From assembly GCF_900115785.1 (NCBI RefSeq), contig NZ_FOYS01000001.1, positions 186,001 through 250,000 on the forward strand: a stretch of DNA of 64,000 nucleotides, read 5' to 3'. Positions within the stretch are counted from its first letter, which is position 1, and the number at the start of each line of letters is the position of its first letter. The DNA is from Halogeometricum limi. Lineage in GTDB: Archaea > Halobacteriota > Halobacteria > Halobacteriales > Haloferacaceae. A program made the position numbers and the translations under genes. Positions 18,032 through 24,615 of the stretch are shown here, piece after piece. The notes under the pieces are model-generated. The model worked only from the letters and a program-made list of their open reading frames with translations. It searched no databases and had not been told where the DNA came from.

Positions 18032-18280
18032 GTGTCCGAGCACATCGGGCGAGGCGTGTTCGACCCCAACGGTCTCCTCCTCGTTCTCGTCGGCCTTCCG
18101 AATCTGGTGTGGCCCGCCGGAAGCGCGCGCCTCGGCCTCCACCTCCGTTCGTTCGGCCGCACCCCCTCGTCGACGGTCGAACCGGCGGACTGGTACGTCC
18201 ACGCCACCCGTCTGTTCGGTCTCGTCGTGACGTTCGTCGGCCTCTCGTGGTTCGTGTCGGGCCGACCGCCGTTCCCGTAG
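18032..18280 (+). CDS. Small membrane protein, unknown
   Basis: GTG at 18032 starts an 82-residue product with two hydrophobic segments (about residues 12-30 and 58-77) joined by a polar loop. It lies 19 bp after dedA on the same strand. The downstream sequence continues in exactly the same reading frame as a second hydrophobic stretch broken by stop codons (see the pseudogene entry), so this may be the intact first gene of a pair or the surviving front of a longer decayed one. Confidence 0.55.
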   Translation: MSEHIGRGVFDPNGLLLVLVGLPNLVWPAGSARLGLHLRSFGRTPSSTVEPADWYVHATRLFGLVVTFVGLSWFVSGRPPFP

Positions 18281-18298
18281 CACCGACGGGCTATCTGA

Positions 18299-18610
18299 CG
18301 ATTCGGTGACTATTCGGGGCTATGGTCCGCGTTCCTCCTCGGCGTCTGGCTTTTCACGGAGACCGGATGGCTCCCACAACTGTTCTACGCCGTCGCGTAC
18401 CCGGTGTGACTCCCCGTCTACGTCGCTCTCGCGGTCGCGTCGGGGCTCAGAAACGCCGTCTCCGCGTGGCTCGGTGCCGGTCTCCCGTTCGACGCCGTCG
18501 TCGCTCTCGGCCTCTCCTTCCAAGCGGTGCTGTTCGTCGCCGTCGGTCGAACGCCCCGGCACGTCGTCCGGACGTACCGGCGTGGCGGGTCGACCGAACG
18601 GAGGCCGTGA
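18299..18610 (+). pseudogene. Decayed membrane protein gene
   Basis: In the frame of the preceding gene, 18299-18610 encodes a plausible haloarchaeal membrane protein with three hydrophobic segments (for example LWSAFLLGVWLF, LPVYVALAVASGLRNAV, AVVALGLSFQAVLFVAVG) ending in an Arg-rich tail. It has no ATG, GTG or TTG start in a sensible place and is interrupted by TGA at 18407-18409. No selenocysteine machinery is expected in haloarchaea, so I read it as a broken gene. A sequencing error restoring a longer frame is the alternative. Confidence 0.45.
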
Positions 18611-18711
18611 GCGCCGGTTAGATGGCGTTCGACGAACGAAACGAAGCCGTTAGGTCATTCTGTGCGGTCGATATCTCTTCGACACCGACCGCGTCCTCGT
18701 TCATACAAGAT

Positions 18712-18876
18712 TCACTCGGTTCGATCGATATCGATCTGCTCCCGCAACGCCGCGAGTTCCTCGGAGTCGGCGAGTTCCTCCACACGCTCTCGGAAGTGCC
18801 GTTCACAGAGACCCACCCTGATTCCGTCTTTTCCGGCGGCGTACGCGGCCTCTCGATCGCAGTAGTGGCACTTCAT
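18712..18876 (-). CDS. Small zinc-finger protein (DUF6757-like)
   Basis: The 54-residue protein begins MKCHYCDREAAY and has a second pair in GLCERHF, giving a C-x2-C-x17-C-x2-H pattern that should hold one zinc ion. The C-terminal half is an acidic amphipathic helix. Very short zinc-binding proteins like this are conserved in haloarchaea and of unknown function; the family name is from memory and less certain than the zinc motif. ATG at 18876 is the only start that fits. It lies downstream of the PHP gene on the same strand, 65 bp away. Confidence 0.75.
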   Translation of the reverse strand: MKCHYCDREAAYAAGKDGIRVGLCERHFRERVEELADSEELAALREQIDIDRTE

Positions 18877-18941
18877 ACACGTCCTTCGTGCTTCACCCGA
18901 TTTAACTCTACGCTCCCGGTTATCGGGGCCGAGACTCTGCG

Positions 18942-19769
18942 TCAGACGTCTGGCACGCGCGCGGCGAACGCCTCGAAGGCGTCGGGAGTCGGACCGGCGA
19001 CGCCCAACGTCTCGTCGTGCGCGTCGCTCCCGCCGGTCAGCAGTAAGTCGTTCTCGGCGGCGACGCGTTCGACCAGTTCCGCGTCCTCCCTCTCGGCGCT
19101 CTCGCCGCCGTACGGGTAGAACCGCTCCACAGCGTCGAGTTCCGCCGCCCGGTCGAGTGCCGACTCGGGGTCGGGATAGCGGAACGGGTGCGCCAGACCG
19201 ACGACGGCGCAGGCCTCGCGAAGCGCCTCCACACCCGTCTCGAAGTCGGGGACGTAGCGCTGGACGTAACAGGGGCCGTCGTCGCCGATGAGGTGGTCGA
19301 ACGCGCCCGCGTAGTCGTAGGGCGCGTCGCTCTCTTCGATGGCCCGTGCGATGTTCGGTCGGCCGATTCCCTCGCGGAGTTCGACGTCGAGGCGCACGTC
19401 GAGGTGGTCCTCGACGTTCTCGACGATTCGCCGTCCGCGCTCCTTCCGGTCGGTCTGGATGCGCTCTGTCACTTCGCGGAGGCCGGGCGTGTCGCGGACG
19501 GCGTAGCCGAGGAGGTCCAGTCGTTGTTCGGGCGTCTCGACGCGGAGTTCGATGCCGCGTATCACCGTCACGCCACCGTGGTCCGTGACGGGCGCGTCCA
19601 ACTCGGGGTGGACTCGGTCGTGGTCGGTCACCGCCACGACGTCGACGCCGCCCGACGTCGCCGCCTCCGGAACCCGCGGAACTGTCAGGACGCCGTCTGA
19701 TGCCGTCGTGTGCAGGTGGAGATCGGCCGCCGGGTCGCCGTCGAAATCGCCGTTCCGCGCTCGAATCAC
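18942..19769 (-). CDS. PHP-domain phosphoesterase
   Basis: The 275-residue protein shows the four PHP metal-binding motifs: DLHLHTTASDG (about residues 17-27), VTDHD (about 48-52), GLAHPFRYP in the middle and GGSDAH near residues 251-256. PHP proteins are trinuclear-metal phosphoesterases; in archaea members of this size are usually annotated as predicted metal-dependent phosphoesterases (TrpH/YciV type) acting on 3',5'-nucleoside bisphosphates or RNA ends. No polymerase or HisK-specific feature is present. Start: ATG at 19769. The gene is followed by the small zinc-finger gene on the same strand and is divergent from the DUF5789-type gene at 19906. Confidence 0.85.
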   Translation of the reverse strand: MIRARNGDFDGDPAADLHLHTTASDGVLTVPRVPEAATSGGVDVVAVTDHDRVHPELDAPVTDHGGVTVIRGIELRVETPEQRLDLLGYAVRDTPGLREVTERIQTDRKERGRRIVENVEDHLDVRLDVELREGIGRPNIARAIEESDAPYDYAGAFDHLIGDDGPCYVQRYVPDFETGVEALREACAVVGLAHPFRYPDPESALDRAAELDAVERFYPYGGESAEREDAELVERVAAENDLLLTGGSDAHDETLGVAGPTPDAFEAFAARVPDV

Positions 19770-19830
19770 GGCCGAACGTGGACGGCCGGTGCTGAAAGCG
19801 TTTTCCTCCTGCGCGTCTCCATATAATGTT

Positions 19831-19880
19831 CATTAAGGAATATCGAGTATCCAATGACTATCATAGAAAACCATTAAGGA
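19831..19880. repeat. CATTAAGGA direct repeat in promoter
   Basis: CATTAAGGA occurs at 19831-19839 and again at 19872-19880 in an AT-rich spacer between divergent genes. The second copy lies 26-34 bp before the ATG at 19906, the position of a TATA box in a leaderless promoter. The first could serve the opposite-strand PHP gene or be a binding site. Confidence 0.4.
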
Positions 19881-19905
19881 TACCTCGCTCATCTGTGTGG
19901 CTGTA

Positions 19906-20190
19906 ATGCGCCTGAACCGCACCGGCGACGTCATCGACGCTCACGAGTACCCCGCGACGACCGAAGAACTCATCGAGGCGTTCGGCGACCAGACTATCGA
20001 ACACCCCAACGGCAGCGAGCAACTCGCGGACGTGCTCGCTCGCGCGGGGTTCGAGACGTACATGAACGCCGACGATGCACGAAACGCCCTGCTCTCCGCG
20101 GTGAGCCACGAAGCCGTCGGCCGCCGCTACTACAGCGACCGAGACGTGTCCACGTTCGGCGAGGACGGTCCAGAACAGGTCTCCTTCTAA
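19906..20190 (+). CDS. DUF5789/DUF2795-like small protein
   Basis: The 94-residue acidic protein has the pattern HEYPATTEELIEAFGDQ...IEHPNGSEQLADVLA and a closing helix with DDARNALLSAVSHEAVGRRYY. Haloarchaeal DUF5789-type proteins share this 'YP-x-T-x-x-E-L' helix pair, probably a small wHTH-like or helical bundle fold; no function is established. A paralogue sits at 42719 in this window. ATG at 19906 is chosen over the GTG at 19897. Its TAA stop overlaps the stop of the convergent DUF5784 gene by 3 bp (20187-20190). Confidence 0.8.
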   Translation: MRLNRTGDVIDAHEYPATTEELIEAFGDQTIEHPNGSEQLADVLARAGFETYMNADDARNALLSAVSHEAVGRRYYSDRDVSTFGEDGPEQVSF

Positions 20191-21176
20191 AACGGTACGT
20201 CGAGCGGAACGCTTCCTTTCGTGTAGCCTTCGACGCGACTGTCCGGCCGGATTCTGAACACGACGGCCGGTCGGTGGTGAACCTCCGGTTTCTCGTCGCG
20301 AATCGACCGCCACTCGTCGTCCGGGAACGACGAGCAGTCGACGAACAGGACGACGCCGCCGCCGTGTTCCTGTAGTTGTCCGCCGGACTTCGTCTCGGCG
20401 GTGTCGCGGACGGCGGCGATGGGCGTCCCGGCGCTTCGCCGACTCGTCGGCAACGGACGCGTCACCTCGACGAGTGTCCCGTCGCCGTTCTTCGACGCCC
20501 GATAGTCGATGGCGTGCCCCGTCGTCACCGATATCTCCGGAACGATGTCGTAGCCCATGTCGACGAGGAACTTCCCGGCGTTGAACTCGCCCATCGCGGC
20601 GGTCATGCGCGTCCAGTCGAGGTACTCGGAGGTGCCGAGTTTCCCGGCCATCACCTCGCGGTAGTCGTCTAGCACGCCCGTCTCTAGGAACTCCTCGTAG
20701 AACGCCAGCGCCTCGTCGCGCGTCGCGTCGGGGAATCCGGCGGCGTGTTCGTCGAAGAACGTCCGCGTCGTCTCGCGGCCGTCCTTCGAGAGGAAGACGG
20801 GGAGGAAGAACCAGGACAGATGCGGGTAGGGTTCGAGCCACGGCGACTCGTCGTGTAGTTGGGCGGTGAGTTCGCGAGTCACCCAGCGCGTCACGGCGTG
20901 CGGCGCCTCGTCGAACCCCTTCTTGTCCGTCCGCCAGAGCGACTCCGGCGTCTCGGTGTTGCCCATCCAGTATGCCTCGCTGTCGTCCCAACAGAAGAGC
21001 GCTACGTCGCCGTTGTCCATGTCGAACCGGACGGCTTCGAACCCGTTCGGCGGTTTGAACCACGGCGCGTTCATCGTCGCACCGAGGTTCGCGTCTAAAT
21101 CGTCGTACAACTGCCGACGGACTCGAGCGTCGTCCCACCGTCCCGGGGCGTAGCGAAATCGCAGAGGGCGTGCCAC
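20187..21176 (-). CDS. DUF5784-like haloarchaeal protein
   Basis: This 329-residue acidic protein starts PLRFRYAPGRW and contains Trp-rich helices (ESLWRTDKKGFDEAPHAVTRWV; PHLSWFFLPVFLS) followed by a C-terminal half with a PD-(D/E)XK-like look: strands around VPEISVTTGHAIDYRAS, TLVEVTRPLP and VVLFVDCSSFP. That nuclease-fold reading is inference from the motif spacing (E in VEVT), not established. I choose GTG at 21176 because the 31 residues before it are not acidic and an AT-rich element (CTAAA, 21201-21205) lies about 27 bp upstream. It is divergent from the DUF5786-type gene. Confidence 0.75.
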   Translation of the reverse strand: MARPLRFRYAPGRWDDARVRRQLYDDLDANLGATMNAPWFKPPNGFEAVRFDMDNGDVALFCWDDSEAYWMGNTETPESLWRTDKKGFDEAPHAVTRWVTRELTAQLHDESPWLEPYPHLSWFFLPVFLSKDGRETTRTFFDEHAAGFPDATRDEALAFYEEFLETGVLDDYREVMAGKLGTSEYLDWTRMTAAMGEFNAGKFLVDMGYDIVPEISVTTGHAIDYRASKNGDGTLVEVTRPLPTSRRSAGTPIAAVRDTAETKSGGQLQEHGGGVVLFVDCSSFPDDEWRSIRDEKPEVHHRPAVVFRIRPDSRVEGYTKGSVPLDVPF

Positions 21177-21237
21177 GCTGTCCGCTTTATCGGGGACGGG
21201 TTTAGCCGTTCCGCGTCGATTATCAGGTCTTTCACCG

Positions 21238-21247
21238 TTAATTATAT
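21238..21247 (+). promoter_or_regulatory. TATA element for small gene at 21278
   Basis: TTAATTATAT lies 31-40 bp upstream of the ATG at 21278, a good archaeal TATA position for a leader of a few nucleotides. Confidence 0.45.
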
Positions 21248-21277
21248 GTGAGTCTGATTCACAAGGCAATACGTATC

Positions 21278-21451
21278 ATGTCAATGGGTGCCTACGACGA
21301 AGACGAACACGAACGCCGCGAGCGGAAGAACGGGTCCGTCGACACGACGTTCGACGACGACCGAACGACGTACCACGGCGAAGTGACGTACGACTCGGGC
21401 GACTCCGCGGAAGCGCTCCTCGACCAGTTCCGCGAGATGAAAGGACAGTAG
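21278..21451 (+). CDS. DUF5786-like small protein
   Basis: The 57-residue product MSMGAYDEDEHERRE... is very hydrophilic and ends with a conserved-looking TYDSGDSAEALLDQFREMKGQ helix. This matches the haloarchaeal DUF5786 family as I remember it; function unknown. The ATG at 21278 fits the family N-terminus; an in-frame ATG at 21248 would add ten residues overlapping the TATA element. It ends 4 bp from a convergent membrane gene. Confidence 0.8.
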   Translation: MSMGAYDEDEHERRERKNGSVDTTFDDDRTTYHGEVTYDSGDSAEALLDQFREMKGQ

Positions 21452-21455
21452 TTCG

Positions 21456-22181
21456 TCACTCGATTTTGACGGCCAACGCCGCAACCGCCGAAACGACGGT
21501 GACGGCGACGACGTGCCCGCTCACGGCCACGAGCAACACCGGTTGGTCCAAGATGAACGGCACGAGCGCCAGTTGTGCGACGCCGAACACGACGTTCCAC
21601 CCGTCTGCCAGACGGAGCGTCCGCGCCGTCGACTCGTCGACGGTGTAGCGCCACGACCCCCACAGCGAGACGATGGCGGCCCACCACGACGTCCCGATTC
21701 GGTAACAGAGGTCCCACAACACGAGGAGCGTCAGGTAGACGACGACGACGGGGGGGTCCCCGCCGAACACCGAGACGAACAGCGTCTCGCCGCCCTGTCT
21801 CGGGTCGAAGACGAACAGGTGCGTCACGAGGGCGACGAACGCGAGGACGCCGAGGACGACTTCGATACTCGACCCGAACAGCAGGCGCGTGTACGCGTCG
21901 GGAAGGTTCGTCTCGCGCGTCGTCCGGCCCATCCGGAGCATCACGACGCTGCCGACGGCGGCGACGCCGACGGCGATGGTGCCGGGGACGACGGCGTCCC
22001 AGAGGTCGTACGCCCACGCGAAGAAGACGACGAACACCTCGAACAGGCCGAGTTGGAGCGCGATGGCTTCGCCGTCCGTCAGGTCGATTCCCGGCAGTGC
22101 GCCCACGATGCTCTCGTACACCCACGTCTCGCCGAACTCCGTCCGTGAGACTCGCACCTCACGGGGGGCACGCGGTGACAT
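21456..22181 (-). CDS. Five-helix haloarchaeal membrane protein
   Basis: The 241-residue protein has a soluble N-terminus (about 35 residues with GETWVYESIVGALPG) followed by five hydrophobic segments. The last segments contain LCYRIGTSWWAAIVSLW and a loop SWRYTVDESTARTLRLAD. I do not recognise an enzyme or transporter motif. The start ATG at 22181 directly follows the stop codon of the epimerase gene (TGA at 22182-22184) on the same strand, so the two are probably one transcript. Confidence 0.75.
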   Translation of the reverse strand: MSPRAPREVRVSRTEFGETWVYESIVGALPGIDLTDGEAIALQLGLFEVFVVFFAWAYDLWDAVVPGTIAVGVAAVGSVVMLRMGRTTRETNLPDAYTRLLFGSSIEVVLGVLAFVALVTHLFVFDPRQGGETLFVSVFGGDPPVVVVYLTLLVLWDLCYRIGTSWWAAIVSLWGSWRYTVDESTARTLRLADGWNVVFGVAQLALVPFILDQPVLLVAVSGHVVAVTVVSAVAALAVKIE

Positions 22182-23258
22182 TCAGTTCTCTGTGGGGTTC
22201 GCACTCGATTCGAGACCCGTCTGGCCGTCGTCCGCGCCGTCTCCGCTCTCCGACTCGTCCACCGCGACGGCGACGTCTTCGGCGGGCGACTCGACTCCGA
22301 GCGCCCGCGTTACGGCGTCGTCGAACGACGTCGGTTCCACGTCGACGTACCGTTCGATGCTGTGGTCGCTGACGACGACGGGGTTCTTCATCCCCTCGAC
22401 GAGGGGTCGCGCGACGGACGTCGGGACGTCGGTGACGAGACTCACCCAGTACGAGGAGAGACGCGGCGTCAACACGGGGACGGAGAACAGACGCGTCCCC
22501 CGGCCGAGGTGGTCCGCGACGCGGGTGAGCACCTCGCCGTAGGTGAGGACGTCCGGGCCGCCGATTTGGAACGTCCCGCCCGCCGTCTCCGGGGCGTCGA
22601 GGACGCCGACGAGGTACGCCACCACGTCGTCGATGGCGATGGGTTGACACTCGGTGTCCACCCACCGCGGCGTCACCATCACCGGCAGGCGCTTGGAGAG
22701 TTGCCGAATCACCTCGAAACTCGCGCTCCCGTCGCCGATGATGATGGCGGCCCGGAGCGTCGTCAGGTCGAACGTTCCGGTCCCGAGGATGTGTTCGACC
22801 TCGCGACGCGACTGCAGGTGCGGCGAGAGTCTGTCTCGGTCCTCGCCGAGGCCGCCGAGGTAGACGACGCGCCGGACGCCCGCCTCGGAGGCGGCGCGAG
22901 TGAAGTGCCGGGCCGCCCGCCTGTCGCGTTCCTCGAAGTCGGACCCGGACTGCATCGAGTGGACGAGGTAGTACGCCGCCTCGACGTCGAGTGCGGAGAG
23001 GACGCTCGTCAACGTCTCTGTCGCCCGTTCGTCGCCCTCCTCGTCGGCGTCAGCGTCGGTGTCGGCGTCAACGCCACCCCCAACCAGTCGGTAGCCGCCC
23101 AGTTCGAGCAAGTCGCCTTCGACGACGGTGACGCCCGGTGGCAGGTCCGCACTCGATGCGTCGCGAACGAGGACGGATACGTCGTGTCCGGCGTCGAGGA
23201 GGGAAGCGACGAGGCGTCGACCGACGAATCCGGTCGCACCCGTCACGAGGATTCTCAT
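22182..23258 (-). CDS. NAD(P)-binding epimerase/reductase (NmrA/SDRa5-like)
   Basis: The 358-residue protein starts with the Rossmann motif MRILVTGATGFVGRRL and continues as an extended/atypical short-chain dehydrogenase: VEGDLLE, YYLVHSMQSGSDF, VVYLGGLGE and a FQIGGPDVLTYGEVL block typical of NAD(P)H-binding proteins once grouped with complex I subunit NDUFA9-like and YwnB/NmrA families. The canonical Tyr-x3-Lys is absent, so it may sense or bind dinucleotide rather than act as a classical epimerase. An acidic spacer of about 15 residues (DADTDADADEEGDE) interrupts the domain near residue 78. The C-terminus is a disordered acidic tail. Upstream extension of the frame is Arg-rich noise; start ATG 23258. 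Confidence 0.85.
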   Translation of the reverse strand: MRILVTGATGFVGRRLVASLLDAGHDVSVLVRDASSADLPPGVTVVEGDLLELGGYRLVGGGVDADTDADADEEGDERATETLTSVLSALDVEAAYYLVHSMQSGSDFEERDRRAARHFTRAASEAGVRRVVYLGGLGEDRDRLSPHLQSRREVEHILGTGTFDLTTLRAAIIIGDGSASFEVIRQLSKRLPVMVTPRWVDTECQPIAIDDVVAYLVGVLDAPETAGGTFQIGGPDVLTYGEVLTRVADHLGRGTRLFSVPVLTPRLSSYWVSLVTDVPTSVARPLVEGMKNPVVVSDHSIERYVDVEPTSFDDAVTRALGVESPAEDVAVAVDESESGDGADDGQTGLESSANPTEN

Positions 23259-23311
23259 ACGACTTCGAACGGGCCGTGCGGTGTTAATGGTTCTCGCCGG
23301 ACGGGCGGGTT

Positions 23312-24190
23312 TCAGTGCAGGTCGTCCCATCCCGGCGTCTCCGGCGCGCCACGGGCGACTTCCACCGTCCGCCCGTCGGGGGCGTCCGCGGCGTCGTCGC
23401 CGACGTCTCCGGCCAGTTCGGTCCACGCTCCGACGACCTCGCCGGCCCACGAGTCGGCGTCGAGGACGGTCTCGCGAACGGCCTCCGCGCGCGTCTCGTC
23501 CACCTCCGTCGACCCCGGGCGCGACCCGGCGGCCGCGCCGACGAACGCCGCGCGGTCCGCGTCGGTCAGGTCGCCGCGACGCATCCGCTCGACGGTCCCC
23601 GAGAGCGCCTCTCGGTCGGGATACGCGAACACCTTCGACCCGACGGCGTGCGGGCCGAGAAGGAGTCCGCGAAGTTCGGGCGTCTCGTCGTCCAACAGGC
23701 GGTCGCCGCCGAACGTCGACTCGACCCGCTCACATTCCGTCTCTCTTCCGAGGGCGAGGTTGTGGCCGGGGTACTCGCGGCACTCGTCGGGGTACAGGTC
23801 GTCCTCGTGGATTCGACATTGGAGGGTCTCGGGGTCCAAGAAGACGCAGGCGTCCAACCACGTCCGGCCGACGCCGAACGGAGAGACCGGTTTCGACGGC
23901 TTGCGCAGGCCGACGAAGAAGGCGGGTCGCCCGGCGATGGCGGCCACCGAGACGCCGTCTACCTCGACGCTGGGCGTGTCCGCGTCGTCGACCTCCCACA
24001 TCCGCGGGACCAACACGTCGCCGAACCCGGCCCGGACGAACCCGACGACTTCGTCTCGCGTGAGTGGAACGAGGTTGTACACGTCGTCTAGCGGTCGTCT
24101 CGGACCGCGACGCTCGTGGTCGGAGGGGGCGGGTGAGACGGGACGCCAGTCGACACAGCATCCGGCGCAGTCTTCGCAGTCCACGTCCAT
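23312..24190 (-). CDS. YkgJ-type cysteine cluster protein
   Basis: The 292-residue protein opens with MDVDCEDCAGCCVDW, the N-terminal cysteine cluster of the YkgJ/CxxCxxCC family, and has further cysteines in LDACVFLDPETLQCRIH and PDECREYP. The family is presumed to bind a metal, zinc or an Fe-S cluster, and has no settled function. The C-terminal 120 residues are acidic and helical with no recognisable motif. ATG at 24190 makes the cluster fully N-terminal. It is divergent from the small CxxC gene at about 24279 and 53 bp upstream of the epimerase gene on the same strand. Confidence 0.85.
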   Translation of the reverse strand: MDVDCEDCAGCCVDWRPVSPAPSDHERRGPRRPLDDVYNLVPLTRDEVVGFVRAGFGDVLVPRMWEVDDADTPSVEVDGVSVAAIAGRPAFFVGLRKPSKPVSPFGVGRTWLDACVFLDPETLQCRIHEDDLYPDECREYPGHNLALGRETECERVESTFGGDRLLDDETPELRGLLLGPHAVGSKVFAYPDREALSGTVERMRRGDLTDADRAAFVGAAAGSRPGSTEVDETRAEAVRETVLDADSWAGEVVGAWTELAGDVGDDAADAPDGRTVEVARGAPETPGWDDLH

Positions 24191-24278
24191 GTCAGAGAAC
24201 TACGGTACCACGGCACAAGAAACACGGGTCCGCGGGCGCCGCGCGGCGTCGATGCGACGAGGACGAGACCGACCACTC

Positions 24279-24509
24279 ATGTCCGTCGGTCGCCTCTCTC
24301 CGCGCGTGACGACAGAACCGTGCGACGGTTGTGGAACGCTCGTCCGCATCGGCGGCGGCATCGGGGACTTCTGGTCGTTCTCGAACGAGTCCACGCAGGG
24401 GATGACGCTCGAACTCGACGACGGCGGCGAGTTCTTCCTCTGCTACGACTGCATCGACCGACTTCCCGAGGACCGAACCGTGACGAGCGACGACGTCGCC
24501 TCGCTCTGA
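24279..24509 (+). CDS. Small CxxC zinc protein (DUF7561-like)
   Basis: The product (76 residues from ATG 24279, or 67 from GTG 24306) contains CDGCG near its start and CYDCIDRLPE near its end, a classic two-knuckle zinc ribbon, with the linking segment GGGIGDFWSFSNESTQGMTLEL. Haloarchaeal relatives usually start a few residues before CDGCG, so the GTG may be the true start. Function unknown. It lies 106 bp ahead of the helicase gene on the same strand. Confidence 0.75.
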   Translation: MSVGRLSPRVTTEPCDGCGTLVRIGGGIGDFWSFSNESTQGMTLELDDGGEFFLCYDCIDRLPEDRTVTSDDVASL

Positions 24510-24583
24510 CCGGCCGTCCCGTTCTGACCGATTGCTCCGTTCTGACCGGTCGTCGGCCTCGCGACGGCGCTTCCGAGAGCGAA

Positions 24584-24590
24584 CCTTTTA
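24584..24590 (+). promoter_or_regulatory. TATA element for helicase gene
   Basis: CCTTTTA lies 26-32 bp upstream of the GTG at 24616, supporting that start and a leaderless transcript. Confidence 0.4.
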
Positions 24591-24615
24591 CGCTCGGCGA
24601 CGGACAGAGACGGAC

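Noticed and set aside
18407-18409. In-frame TGA as selenocysteine
   Set aside because: Haloarchaea are not known to have selenocysteine machinery and no SECIS-like element or start codon is visible; pseudogene is simpler.
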